A stretch of 64,000 bases of DNA from Ferirhizobium litorale (GCA_030028905.1 JALDYZ010000016.1:1-64000), one strand, 5' to 3'. Shown: positions 8,886 to 16,613, counted from the stretch's first letter. Notes: generated from the sequence alone by a model not told the origin. Numbers and translations: made by a program.

Positions 8886-9226
8886 CGGGATAACTCCTGG
8901 CATTTGATTTCGGCGCGGGCCCGCTCGCGCCGTATTGCGTTGCGCTTGGGCGTCACCATTTCGAGGTGTTCTGGATGCGGCCGGACGCAAAGGCGATTGC
9001 GGCAGACGTGGTCGATCTGCTTCTTGCCGGGAATGAAACCGTGCTCGTTGGTGAACATCACCAGGTGTACGGCAACGGTCTGCCCGTCGAGCGACATGCG
9101 CGGGTAGCCGGCACCGCGACCGCTCTCGCCCGAGGTCGGACCGGTCCAGATCCAGCAGCCGGACTGCTCGTCGATCTTGATGCGATCCATGACCTTACTG
9201 CGGATCTTCTCGCGGCGGCTGCTCAT
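8882..9226 (-). CDS. HNH endonuclease-like phage protein
   Basis: 114 residues. The core is CWIWTG, AVHLVMF, then QIDHVCRNRLCVRPHPEHLEMV, the HNH_3-type nuclease signature with His in VHL, Asp-His in IDH and a C-terminal His. The ATG at 9226 overlaps the upstream stop (ATGA) and has GGAA upstream. Such proteins occur as phage nicking or homing nucleases. It lies far from the terminase genes, so a packaging role is less likely. Confidence 0.8.
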   Translation of the reverse strand: MSSRREKIRSKVMDRIKIDEQSGCWIWTGPTSGESGRGAGYPRMSLDGQTVAVHLVMFTNEHGFIPGKKQIDHVCRNRLCVRPHPEHLEMVTPKRNAIRRERARAEIKCQELSR

Positions 9227-9765
9227 GCTCGTTTCCATGCGTCATAGTCGGCGCGCAGCGCCTTCCAGCGCTCGGCGGCCGCGGGGTCTGAATTGAGTTC
9301 GGAGCGCGAGCCCACGGCCAGAATGGACCGGACCCGGGTCGCGACTTTCTGGTCGGTCAAGGGTCGCGCCAGCCCGTGGCGCTCTTCGAGGAATTTCTTG
9401 AAGGCGGGTTCGGTGCAAAGCATTGCGCAGTTGGCGGCGAAATCCTTGGCTTCGGCGACGGCATTGACCTCGCCCTCGAGTCGCTCGATCGTCGCGCGCT
9501 GGGTGCGGATGACGGCAAAGGCCTGCTCGGCGACAAGGATCGCGGCGCGCAGGTAGTAAGGCGCGTTGAACAGCAACTCTTCGTCGTCATGGGGCGCGTT
9601 GCGGGCAACGGTGGCGATCGGCAGCACGTCGCCAATCTCCGAGTCACGAACGGCGATCTGCGGTCGCTTGGCGTTGGTGTCGAACAGGCGCACCCACTCT
9701 GGTGATGCCAGATCGGCTGTGACCTTGGCCTTCTTGTAGATCGTGCGGGCCTCGTCGAGGGTCAT
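9223..9765 (-). CDS. Hypothetical phage early protein
   Basis: 180 residues, not recognised. It has an acidic N-terminal half, a central predicted coiled coil (AVIRTQRATIERLEGEVNAV) and ends in a basic tail (DYDAWKRA). It is translationally coupled to both neighbours: ATG 9765 abuts the stop of the upstream small gene, and its own TGA overlaps the HNH start. Confidence 0.7.
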   Translation of the reverse strand: MTLDEARTIYKKAKVTADLASPEWVRLFDTNAKRPQIAVRDSEIGDVLPIATVARNAPHDDEELLFNAPYYLRAAILVAEQAFAVIRTQRATIERLEGEVNAVAEAKDFAANCAMLCTEPAFKKFLEERHGLARPLTDQKVATRVRSILAVGSRSELNSDPAAAERWKALRADYDAWKRA

Positions 9766-9953
9766 CTACAGCAGCCTCCCGCCCTTGCGGGCCTTGGTGC
9801 AGGCGGGGCAGAAGTGCTGCCAGGCGCCGGCATGTTTCTCGATCGACCAGCGATCGGCGCGCGGCCCTCATCGAACTGGCGGACAGCCTTGCGCGTCGTG
9901 GCGATGAACTGCATGCGCCGGGCGCTGATGCTTGCCGGGTTCTGCTGGCTCAT
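9766..9953 (-). pseudogene. Small zinc-ribbon-like early protein, frameshifted
   Basis: The ORF from ATG 9953 begins MSQQNPASISARRMQF and reads plausibly up to RQFDEGRA, then becomes Pro/Ala-rich. One frame back, the same DNA encodes WSIEKHAGAWQHFCPACTKA ending at TAG 9766-9768, directly before the next ATG. A -1 shift or one missing base near 9862 (CCGCGCG) joins the halves into a 62-residue protein with a CPxC motif. As sequenced, the uninterrupted product would be 63 residues with a nonsense tail (stop 9762). Confidence 0.6.
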
Positions 9954-10078
9954 AGACGGATCTCCGGAAAGGCGTTGTGCTCGATGCCGTCGAGGAGGCG
10001 GCCGGCATCTGCGGCGGTGACGTCGATCTTCTCGCCGTCTTCGAAATGCACGCGAAAACGGGTAAGGGTGTCAGCCAT
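9950..10078 (-). CDS. Small phage protein, 42 aa
   Basis: Encodes MADTLTRFRVHFEDGEKIDV and ends PEIRL. It is acidic and resembles small phage proteins that accompany nucleases or recombinases. The start overlaps the preceding gene's stop by 8 nt and the TGA overlaps the next ATG (9953), so it belongs to the coupled operon. Function unknown. Confidence 0.65.
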   Translation of the reverse strand: MADTLTRFRVHFEDGEKIDVTAADAGRLLDGIEHNAFPEIRL

Positions 10079-10396
10079 CCTTGCCTCCATTGTCGTCGAG
10101 CCAGCGGGTCAGCGCGCGGCGCAGCTCGAGATCGGCGTTGCTGCCGCGCAGGTCGATCATGCGGATGGTGGCGGACGCGAGACTGCCGAGCGTATCGCCG
10201 GACAGGGCCGCGTCGGTCTCGGCCAGCGCCTTGCCGCGCGGGTGGCGCGGTAGATGTCGGCCAGCGCCTCGCGTGCGGCAAGGCCAGCGTCGGACAGCAA
10301 ACCGAAGTGATAGGCGCGGGCCTCGCCGGCTGCATCCTGGACTGGGGCCGGATGCAGCGCAGCCTTTGGAAATGGGATCACAGAGGAGACGGTCAA
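10071..10396 (-). pseudogene. Hypothetical early protein, frameshifted
   Basis: A TTG start at 10396 overlaps the upstream TGA (TTGA) and has GAGGAGG 8 nt before it. The frame reads IPFPKAALHPAPVQDAAGEA through REALADIYRATRA. The natural continuation GKALAETDAALSGDTLGSL to the stop at 10071 lies one frame back. A -1 shift or one missing base at about 10236-10240 (CCGCGCG) would restore 108 residues. The restored C-terminal part (LELRRALTRWLDD) is helical. Family not recognised. Confidence 0.6.
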
Positions 10397-10683
10397 AGTG
10401 TCGCCTCCTCGTCCTGCAGCTCGCGCTCCCGGCGAGCGCGGAACTGCTGCCAGCTGGCGAAATCCTGCCGGGTGGTGAAGCTGTCGCCGTCCTGCATGGC
10501 CTTGAGGAACCGCGTGGCGCGGCTGTTGATGCTGCCGAGCGCGATCGCATACTCGATCACGACACGGTAGCGGATGCTGACGCGCTTCTCGGCCTGCGAC
10601 CGGCGGAAGGTTTGGTGTGCCAGCAGGATGAACTCGACGACGACAAGCGCCGTCAGGAAGGCGGTGGAAAGCGAGCCCTGCAT
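10393..10683 (-). CDS. Small membrane-anchored phage protein
   Basis: 96 residues. One N-terminal hydrophobic helix (AFLTALVVVEFILLA) is followed by a basic, charged cytoplasmic domain ending in RARRERELQDEEATL. ATG 10683 is preferred because the 17 codons before it are His/Arg-rich and lack support. The stop overlaps the next TTG start. Function unknown. Confidence 0.65.
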   Translation of the reverse strand: MQGSLSTAFLTALVVVEFILLAHQTFRRSQAEKRVSIRYRVVIEYAIALGSINSRATRFLKAMQDGDSFTTRQDFASWQQFRARRERELQDEEATL

Positions 10684-10685
10684 GG

Positions 10686-10871
10686 TCAGATCCCCGCGGC
10701 GATGGTGAAGGTGATGCAGGGGGCGGCGATGCAAAGCAATGCGAGGAGAAGCCGGTCGGCAAGGACCGGGTTCATGCGCGGAAGGCGCGGGGTGAACGGA
10801 CCGGACGAAGCCGGCAGGCGGCGCGTGGTGCGGGCCGCAAAGGGGATGAAGTGATCCGCAGGTGCTTGCAT
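10686..10871 (-). CDS. Small membrane protein, 61 aa
   Basis: 61 residues with a single hydrophobic helix (RLLLALLCIAAPCITFTIAA) near the C-terminus after a basic N-terminus. GGAG 8 nt before the ATG supports the start. Possibly paired with the next small membrane protein. Function unknown. Confidence 0.55.
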   Translation of the reverse strand: MQAPADHFIPFAARTTRRLPASSGPFTPRLPRMNPVLADRLLLALLCIAAPCITFTIAAGI

Positions 10872-10881
10872 CGCGCGCTCC

Positions 10882-11088
10882 TCAGATCCGCCGTTCGATC
10901 TTGCTTGCGGCGATCGTCAGCGCGGCCGGACCGAAACGCTCGATCTGGCGCAGCGACCAGCGGCCGGTTTTCAGGGCATCGCTTTCGGTGGCGCCGGGGT
11001 TGTCGAGCATGAAATTCGCCAGCTCCTGCGCCACGTCGCGCACGGCGACCGGGGAATAGGGGGCGGAACGTTCGATGAGTGCGTGCAT
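10882..11088 (-). CDS. Hypothetical protein, first gene of the leftward early operon
   Basis: 68 residues (MHALIERSAPYSPVAVRDVA onward, ending AASKIERRI), helical with no recognised domain. ATG 11088 has GGAGA about 9 nt upstream; the longer ORF from 11193 would run toward the operator region. It is probably the first gene transcribed from the leftward promoter near 11230-11270. Confidence 0.6.
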   Translation of the reverse strand: MHALIERSAPYSPVAVRDVAQELANFMLDNPGATESDALKTGRWSLRQIERFGPAALTIAASKIERRI

Positions 11089-11225
11089 GTCGGTCTCCGG
11101 GAAGCCTCCCGCTCGGATGACCGCTGGTGTGGTGCCGCCGTCGCCCTGGAGGAGGACTGGCGACGGCGACAGCCTTTCGCGGTGTCCGGCCATTGGGAGG
11201 AGGCACGGCCGAACGGTGCGAATAT

Positions 11226-11239
11226 ATACGCATACGTAT
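11226..11239. promoter_or_regulatory. Operator-like site OL1
   Basis: ATACG-CATA-CGTAT, an inverted repeat with a 4-nt spacer, in the leftward early promoter region. A 17-nt block containing it (11223-11239) is repeated exactly, inverted, at 12821-12837 in front of the Cro-like gene, as expected for shared repressor/Cro operators. Confidence 0.7.
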
Positions 11240-11256
11240 ACGCTGCAATCAAAAAA

Positions 11257-11270
11257 ATACGTTCACGTAT
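11257..11270. promoter_or_regulatory. Operator-like site OL2
   Basis: ATACG-TTCA-CGTAT, 31 bp centre-to-centre (three helical turns) from OL1. The phasing would allow repressor dimers to bind side by side on one DNA face. Confidence 0.65.
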
Positions 11271-11384
11271 AATATTGATTGCTCTTCTGCTTGGCACAAA
11301 ATGAGCAAGGCAGCTGATAGGGCACTCCCGCAGGCCTAGTCTGCACTCGTTAAAAGTGGACAAGTCCAGGCGGGCTCGCAAGTC

Positions 11385-11900
11385 CTAATAGGGTGAGATG
11401 CATGCCCGTCGCGGACCGTAGTAGGGCTGGAAGGTATTGTCGTAAGCCCTGTAGGACCGATAGCGCGCATAGCACCAGCCTGTGTGTGCGTTGCCGCCGT
11501 AGTAGACTCGACGGTTGTAGACTGGCGCGTAGTAGCGCGGACGGTAATAAGGCCCGTAGTAGTAGCCTTGATCATAGTAGCTGGGGCCATAGTATCTGGG
11601 CTGCGCCAATAAGCCGCCGATAATTGCACCGGTCGCGAGTCCGCCGAGTGCCCACGCCCAATCGTCGCCACCACCCCCGTAGTAGCCGCGATAGCCACCC
11701 CGGTAGCCACGGTAGTAGCCGCCACGATAGTGGCCACCCCGGTAGCCACGGTAGTAGCCGCCGCGGTTACCTCTGTATCCGACTGACTGCGCCTCTTGGA
11801 CCTCAATCTTAGGCGCGGAAACGACGGGAAACGCCATGGCCGACGGGATGCTCGTCAAGGCAGTGACCAGAGACAAGGCAACGATTGCTAACCTTTTCAT
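11385..11900 (-). CDS. BA14K family exported protein (prophage moron)
   Basis: 171 residues. A signal peptide (cleavage after about SAMA, residue 23) is followed by a Gly/Tyr/Arg repeat region (YYRGYRGG units, about 41-77), a hydrophobic segment [17 protein letters not shown], and a C-terminal BA14K motif [18 protein letters not shown]14K proteins are alphaproteobacterial envelope proteins, first known as Brucella antigens with lectin-like activity. The gene sits alone between the early operon and repressor, the classic place for a lysogenic-conversion gene. Confidence 0.85.
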   Translation of the reverse strand: MKRLAIVALSLVTALTSIPSAMAFPVVSAPKIEVQEAQSVGYRGNRGGYYRGYRGGHYRGGYYRGYRGGYRGYYGGGGDDWAWALGGLATGAIIGGLLAQPRYYGPSYYDQGYYYGPYYRPRYYAPVYNRRVYYGGNAHTGWCYARYRSYRAYDNTFQPYYGPRRACISPY

Positions 11901-12134
11901 TGGCTTACCTTTCCGCTGCTACGCCCTGCGTCGGAAATGGCGCTCGAGGGCGCGACAGACCTCTAGTATTATTTAATCTTAGCTCAATATTGCTTCTGTT
12001 TCGAGCAATTCTGTATTTGGAGAAAAAAGTTTTCGTTGGCTGCGCGTTCCGGTCGCGCGGGCGCCCTCGATCAACAGGCGCCGCTTAGTCCGACTGCCAG
12101 CGTTGCGACGTCGGTTTGCTCTGGTTTGCTCGCC

Positions 12135-12797
12135 TTAGTACCTGGTCCACTCGTCCCGTGGAATGCGAAAACGGTAGGGAGCGGACCATTCAATGACCAC
12201 GTCCTCTATATCCGCAGCGTTCGAGCTGGTGAGCGTAAAGAAGCCGGGACCTGAGCCGCGCTTGATCTTCTTGATGAACATCCGCCCATCCGACAGGCGA
12301 ACAATGCACATCTTACCGATCAGATCGGCCGGTGGCCGGCCTTCCTTGTGGTAGCCGATCAGGTCGCCGTCCTCAAAAATCGGCATCTGTGATTCGCCAC
12401 GGACGATAACCGCGCCAGTTCCTTCGGGAATCGGGAAGTCTACCTCGACGACGTCGAGGCCGTTGGTTGGGTCGGTGTCGTTGTGGGGAAGCACCTCGGC
12501 GCCTGCGCCAACATACCCAAATATACTCACGGTCTGCGTCCAACCAGTTTCCCAGCCGGTCTCAGACAGGTCGAAGTCGAGGTTGCGCTCCTCTGCGAAG
12601 GCTCTCAGCTTCGCAAGGTGCTCAAACTCCGGCTTTGCGCCGGTTTCCCATCGAGACACGGTTGGTTGCGTCGTGCCGAGGGCCTCGGCAAACGCATGTT
12701 GTGTCATGCCTGCAAGTGTGCGCAAGCGGCGTATGGCTACCTTCAACTCCATACGCCAACGCATATCAAGGGGTTCCATACTGTCAAAATACACCAA
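12135..12797 (-). CDS. S24/LexA-like phage repressor (CI-type)
   Basis: An N-terminal HTH (GMTQHAFAEALGTTQPTVSRW) is linked to an S24 peptidase domain. The likely cleavage site is in YVGAGAEV, the nucleophile Ser in RGESQMPIF and the general base Lys in FIKKIKR. It should hold the lysogenic state and self-cleave on RecA activation. The start is uncertain: TTG 12797 has AAGGAG 7 nt upstream, giving 220 residues, while ATG codons at 12776, 12761 and 12749 lack a clear ribosome site. Operator-like sites overlap the 5' end, suggesting autoregulation. Confidence 0.9.
   Translation of the reverse strand: MVYFDSMEPLDMRWRMELKVAIRRLRTLAGMTQHAFAEALGTTQPTVSRWETGAKPEFEHLAKLRAFAEERNLDFDLSETGWETGWTQTVSIFGYVGAGAEVLPHNDTDPTNGLDVVEVDFPIPEGTGAVIVRGESQMPIFEDGDLIGYHKEGRPPADLIGKMCIVRLSDGRMFIKKIKRGSGPGFFTLTSSNAADIEDVVIEWSAPYRFRIPRDEWTRY
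12751..12764. promoter_or_regulatory. Operator-like site within repressor 5' coding region
   Basis: ATACG-CCAA-CGCAT, a degenerate member of the ATACG-N4-CGTAT set, 38 bp from the next site. Confidence 0.45.
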
Positions 12798-12802
12798 CGC
12801 AT
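12789..12802. promoter_or_regulatory. Operator-like site at repressor start
   Basis: ATACA-CCAA-CGCAT, a degenerate member of the set that overlaps the TTG start of the repressor. Together with 12751 and 12821 it makes a three-site right operator. Confidence 0.45.
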
Positions 12803-12820
12803 ATCTCCTTGCATTCGATA

Positions 12821-12834
12821 ATACGTATGCGTAT
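12821..12834. promoter_or_regulatory. Operator-like site upstream of cro
   Basis: ATACG-TATG-CGTAT, a perfect match to the consensus and an inverted copy of OL1. It ends 9 nt before the Cro-like ATG, so binding would block that promoter. GATAAT at 12817-12822 is a possible -10 hexamer overlapping the site. Confidence 0.7.
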
Positions 12835-12843
12835 ATATACGCC

Positions 12844-13074
12844 ATGCAGACGATTAGCCTTATCCGAAAGAACGTTTTTGCGGTCAGTCAGGGTGCGTTC
12901 GCAGCCATTGCGGGCGTGACGCAGCCTACTGTTTCCCGTTGGGAGCGGGACGGCGCTGACTGCATGACGTTGGGCCAAATGTTTCGTATTCGTGACGAGG
13001 CCAGGCGCCGCGGCATCGAATGGGACGATCTTTGGTTTTTCTTCGGCCCTCCGATTGGGGAGGCCGCAGAATGA
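12844..13074 (+). CDS. Cro-like transcriptional regulator
   Basis: 76 residues with an HTH (SQGAFAAIAGVTQPTVSRWERD) matching that of the repressor at the recognition helix (TQPTVSRW). It is divergent from the repressor, as in lambdoid switches. There is no Shine-Dalgarno within the 15 nt before the ATG because the operator occupies it, so the message may be nearly leaderless. The TGA overlaps a downstream ATG (13071). Confidence 0.85.
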   Translation: MQTISLIRKNVFAVSQGAFAAIAGVTQPTVSRWERDGADCMTLGQMFRIRDEARRRGIEWDDLWFFFGPPIGEAAE

Positions 13075-13187
13075 GATCTTGCAGCTCCCTGAAGGCGCAT
13101 GACGCGCCCGACTGGCCGGAATGGCAACTGCCTGGCGGACCGTTCCGGCCGTTTTTTCTTCTCGCTTATGCATGCGGGCCTCCGTGA
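13071..13187 (+). CDS. Possible 38-residue leader peptide after cro
   Basis: The ATG at 13071 overlaps the cro stop (ATGA) and has GGAGG 7 nt upstream. The frame runs 38 codons across the terminator hairpin at 13114-13160. The peptide (begins MRSCSSLKAH) resembles nothing I know. It could be translated to modulate read-through, or be fortuitous. Confidence 0.35.
   Translation: MRSCSSLKAHDAPDWPEWQLPGGPFRPFFLLAYACGPP
13114..13160 (+). terminator. Rho-independent terminator downstream of cro
   Basis: An 8-bp stem GGCCGGAA/TTCCGGCC (13114-13121, 13143-13150) with a 21-nt loop is followed by GTTTTTTCTT. It lies between cro and the CII-like gene, a plausible tR1-like site where antitermination or leader translation would control the right operon. 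Confidence 0.6.
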
Positions 13188-13277
13188 TCTGAGGCCCTGA
13201 CACTACGCCGCGCCGTGCGGATTTCATGGAATCCTTTTCCGATAATCTTTCCTTGACGCCAACTCAGGGTGGTTTTC

Positions 13278-13775
13278 GTGCGTCCAATTCGCAACATTCT
13301 CGAAGAAGAAATTCTGCGCCTGATTGGCGCCACCGAGGCCTCGCTCAAGCGTGGCGGTGGTTTGTCAACATTTGCAAGCCTTACCCGCGTCACTGTCGCG
13401 ACGCTCAGCAAGTACGCCAACCCGAATGCTGATGACGAAGAAGATGACGACAAGCCGCGCCGCTACGTAATTCCCGTCGACATCGCAGTGGAAGCCGACA
13501 GGCGGGCGGGCGGCAAGCCGATCATCATCGGTGAGGCTGCGGATCTCCTCGGGTATGAGCTCATCCCGAAATCGATGGCAAGACCGAAGGCGAGGAAGGT
13601 CACCGAGGGCGATGCGCTTGATCTCCTGGCGGAGGTAATGGACGTCGTAAAGGCGATCCGCGATGCGAAGACGGACGGCCGCATCGATGCTGGCGAACGT
13701 AAGGCGATCGAACGCGAAATCCGCGAGGCCCAACGAGAGCTCGACGAGCTCCTCATCAATCTTCCCGAGGGTTGA
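13278..13775 (+). CDS. CII-like phage regulatory protein
   Basis: 165 residues from GTG 13278 (AGGGTGG upstream; GTG 13269 is an alternative). The N-terminal region reads GGGLSTFASLTRVTVATLSKY, then YVIPVDIAVEADRRAG and LLGYELIP, the pattern of phage regulatory CII family proteins. The C-terminal 70 residues form a charged helical, likely oligomerising segment. It is expected to activate repressor or integrase promoters, although no target site was identified. Confidence 0.65.
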   Translation: MRPIRNILEEEILRLIGATEASLKRGGGLSTFASLTRVTVATLSKYANPNADDEEDDDKPRRYVIPVDIAVEADRRAGGKPIIIGEAADLLGYELIPKSMARPKARKVTEGDALDLLAEVMDVVKAIRDAKTDGRIDAGERKAIEREIREAQRELDELLINLPEG

Positions 13776-13778
13776 CGG

Positions 13779-14021
13779 ATGGAGGGTCGCAAGATCATCA
13801 CCGTCACCGATGGCGCGCCGATCGGCCCGCGCGGACGGACTTTGCTGCGGAAAGTTCGCGACCGTGGCGGGCCCTATACGCTCGCCAGCAATGGGGATCG
13901 CGACAGCGCGGGACGGGTGATCGCTGGCGGCTACCTGCGGCGCGACACCCGAGACGATCAGGTCGTCTACATCACCGGCAAGGGCCTTGCCTACCTCGAT
14001 CATCTGGCGAGGTCCGTATGA
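13779..14021 (+). CDS. Small winged-helix-like phage protein
   Basis: 80 residues. The pattern RTLLRKVRDRGGPYTLAS, GYLRRD, DQVVYITGKGLAYL looks like a small winged-helix protein in which a final beta-hairpin leads to a conserved helix. ATG 13779 has GAGGG upstream and the TGA overlaps the next ATG. Role unknown. Confidence 0.6.
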   Translation: MEGRKIITVTDGAPIGPRGRTLLRKVRDRGGPYTLASNGDRDSAGRVIAGGYLRRDTRDDQVVYITGKGLAYLDHLARSV

Positions 14022-15469
14022 CGGACGGCGCGGTTGTCCTGCACGACGCATCCGGGACCGATATCGTCGCCACGATCGAACGGGCGCGTGCCTTGCTCGA
14101 CGACGGCGACCACATGGCGGCGCGTCTGCTGGCGACCGGCGCCTATGAACAGGCGAAGGCTGCGGCAGGCTATGCCGAGAAGGTCAAGGCCAGCCGCCAG
14201 CTGATCGACAAGGCGCGGCGCATGCAGGCCGATGCCCTCAAGATCGAAACCTATGCAACGATCCGCCTGGCGGACGAAGTCGATGCCGCGCAGCAGAGCG
14301 GCACGCTGGTTTCGCGTGGGCGTCCAAAAAACGTTGAGCATGAAAACGTTTTTACGCTCGGCGACGTGGGTGTCGACCGGGTGCAGCTCCACCATGCCCG
14401 CAAGGTCCGCACGGCGGAACGATCGGAGCCGGGTTTCGTCGAGCGGGTGATCGAGGCGCGCCTTTCCGAAGGGCTGGAGCCGAGCCGCCGTAGCATTTCG
14501 CACGCGATCGGTACGCGCAGCAACAGCAAGGAAGAGAAGGGCGACCAGCTCTATGAAACGCCGCCGGAAGCGACGCGCACGCTGCTGGCGCTGGAAAGCT
14601 TTTCCGCAAGTGTGAAGGAGCCGGCGGTCGGCAAGGGCGCGATCATGCGCGTGCTTGAGGATGCCGGTTACGACGTGCTGATTTCCGATCTGCGCGATCG
14701 CGGCGTGGCAACCCGCCATGGCGAGCTGCAGCAGGTCGGTGACTTCCTGACCTCGGAGCCCGGCGACAGCCTCGGCGTCGACCTGGTCACCAACCCGCCC
14801 TATGGCGACCTGACCAATCGCTTCCTCGCGCATGCGCTGCGCGTCCACCAGCCGCGCAAGATGGCGGCGCTTCTCAACTTCAATTTCGCAACCGGCTTTG
14901 AAGATCCGGACCGAGTGTTCCTGATGGAAACCTGCCCGCCGAGCCGGATCTACGTGTTTTCCCGCCGGCTGCCGATGATGCACCGCGACGGCTGGGATGG
15001 GCCGACGGCGACGAGCCAAATGAACACCGCGTGGTTCGTCTGGGAGCGCAACGACGACGGCAGCTATGGCGACGGGTATCCGCGCCTGATCCGCGTCGAC
15101 TGGAAGAAATTCGCGGACGCGCAGCCGCTGGCGCCTGGTGCCGGCGGCCATGTCGGGCCGATGCAGTTTGCGGCGTCGGCACCTGACGATGAATTCAAGC
15201 GCGAGACGCCGCGCAAGACCATAGGCGAGCGCGTTGGCGAAGAACTGGTGCGCGCCGTCGCCTGGATCTCGGCCCGCGATGATTTTGATGTCGTCGAGCT
15301 GCGCCGTGGGATCGGCTGCCGCAACTCGGTCGCCGAAGCGTTGGTCGCCGCCTTCCTCGGCGAGGGGCTGATCGGCCTGGCCGACGAAAACGGCCGGCAC
15401 CTTGTCATGGCTCCCCCTCTCAGTAGCAACCCAGCCGCCGGCACTGCCGGGCGCGACGAAAAGGAGTGA
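14018..15469 (+). CDS. DNA adenine methyltransferase-like protein
   Basis: 483 residues. The N-terminal 170 residues are helical and charged. The methyltransferase core follows with QLYETPPEATRTLL, a motif I variant EPAVGKGAI (201-209) and catalytic NPPY (259-262) in VTNPPYGD. That is the signature of N6-adenine methyltransferases. The C-terminus (about 400-483) may be regulatory. It could methylate phage or host DNA, or be a regulator that kept the fold. It is coupled by ATGA to the preceding gene. Confidence 0.75.
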   Translation: MTDGAVVLHDASGTDIVATIERARALLDDGDHMAARLLATGAYEQAKAAAGYAEKVKASRQLIDKARRMQADALKIETYATIRLADEVDAAQQSGTLVSRGRPKNVEHENVFTLGDVGVDRVQLHHARKVRTAERSEPGFVERVIEARLSEGLEPSRRSISHAIGTRSNSKEEKGDQLYETPPEATRTLLALESFSASVKEPAVGKGAIMRVLEDAGYDVLISDLRDRGVATRHGELQQVGDFLTSEPGDSLGVDLVTNPPYGDLTNRFLAHALRVHQPRKMAALLNFNFATGFEDPDRVFLMETCPPSRIYVFSRRLPMMHRDGWDGPTATSQMNTAWFVWERNDDGSYGDGYPRLIRVDWKKFADAQPLAPGAGGHVGPMQFAASAPDDEFKRETPRKTIGERVGEELVRAVAWISARDDFDVVELRRGIGCRNSVAEALVAAFLGEGLIGLADENGRHLVMAPPLSSNPAAGTAGRDEKE

Positions 15470-15473
15470 TGCG

Positions 15474-16613
15474 ATGAAATTCGAAACGACGGCAGGCGAA
15501 CTGAAAACAGCTCTCCGCACCCTGTCCAAGGTGGCTCAGAGCAACTTTGCGAGTCCTATCCTCAATTGCGTGCTGATCGATGGCAGCCTGATCCGGGCCT
15601 GCAATCTTGACATCGACATTGCGGTCACCGTGCCCGTGCGTCGCGCCAAGGGCTCGGCCTGCATTCCCTGCCGGCCATTGGCGAACCTTGTTTCGCACAT
15701 CGATGCAGGTGAGGTCATTCGCATCGAGACTGGCGAGCAGGGGGCGACAATCTCCTTCTCCGGCGGTCGCTACGATCTGCCGACGATGGATCCCGCCGAC
15801 TTCCCATCCATTTCGGTGGATAGCGCCACCGCGAGGGACGTCGACGGCGCGGCGCTTGCCAGGGCGATCAACTTCGTTGCGCCCTGCGTGTCGCGCGAAG
15901 AAACGCGTTACTACCTGAATGGAGTCCATCTCGATGGCGATGTCGTGGTGGCGACTGACGGCCATCGTCTTGCCTGCCATCCCCTCGGTTTTGATTGTGG
16001 CGATCTCACGGGGTCGATCATTCCGATTTATGCGGTTGCCCTGTTGGCGAATCTGCCGCCGGCGCAAAGGATCGCGGTGCGCAAGGACCCTTACCCGACC
16101 ATGGAAATCACCATGGCCGGGGTGGTGATGAAGATCCGGCTGATCGATGGCAACTTTCCGGACTGGCGACGTGTCGTGCCGAAGTTCGAGGACGGCTCCA
16201 CTGAGCTGGCCCTCGAGCGCGGCAAGTTTCTACGCATGCTGCGACGTGTCTCCTCGGTCACCATGCGGGGCTGGGCCTGCGGTGTGCTCGCTTGGGCCGG
16301 TGGACGTGTTGCGCCGGCGATCGATCGCGCAGAGGTCGACGTTTCGGTCCGCGAGCACCTGACGGCGGACATTTCCGGGGCGGCAGGATCGCAGGCCTTC
16401 AATGTCCGCTATCTGACGCATGTCCTCACAATCTTGCGATCGGAAACGGTGACGATGCGCACCGGAGATCCGCGTGGTCCGGTACTCTGGCGCGGCGAGG
16501 GCGATGCCTTCGTCGTGCTGATGCCGATGCGAGAGCTGGGCAAGGGCGGCGAGATGGCGAGGGGGCTGCTGGCAGATCTCGAAGCTGTCGACCAGATCGG
16601 GGCCGCCGCGTGA
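15474..16613 (+). CDS. Phage DNA polymerase III beta-clamp-like protein
   Basis: 379 residues with the three-domain layout of DnaN. The best marks are TRYYLNGVHLDGDVVVATDGHRLA cut as YYLNGVHLD and VATDGHRLA (middle domain), MKFETTAGELKTALRTLSKV at the N-terminus, and DGNFPDWRRVVP. The domain 3 C-terminus lacks the canonical MPMRL ending but has VVLMPMRELG. A clamp tethers replicative polymerase to DNA, and a phage copy would redirect host polymerase. AAGGAG precedes the ATG. Confidence 0.85.
   Translation: MKFETTAGELKTALRTLSKVAQSNFASPILNCVLIDGSLIRACNLDIDIAVTVPVRRAKGSACIPCRPLANLVSHIDAGEVIRIETGEQGATISFSGGRYDLPTMDPADFPSISVDSATARDVDGAALARAINFVAPCVSREETRYYLNGVHLDGDVVVATDGHRLACHPLGFDCGDLTGSIIPIYAVALLANLPPAQRIAVRKDPYPTMEITMAGVVMKIRLIDGNFPDWRRVVPKFEDGSTELALERGKFLRMLRRVSSVTMRGWACGVLAWAGGRVAPAIDRAEVDVSVREHLTADISGAAGSQAFNVRYLTHVLTILRSETVTMRTGDPRGPVLWRGEGDAFVVLMPMRELGKGGEMARGLLADLEAVDQIGAAA

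Noticed and set aside
14000-15529. 509-codon minus-strand open frame
   Set aside because: Antisense of the MTase and clamp genes; GC-rich DNA keeps this frame open by chance.
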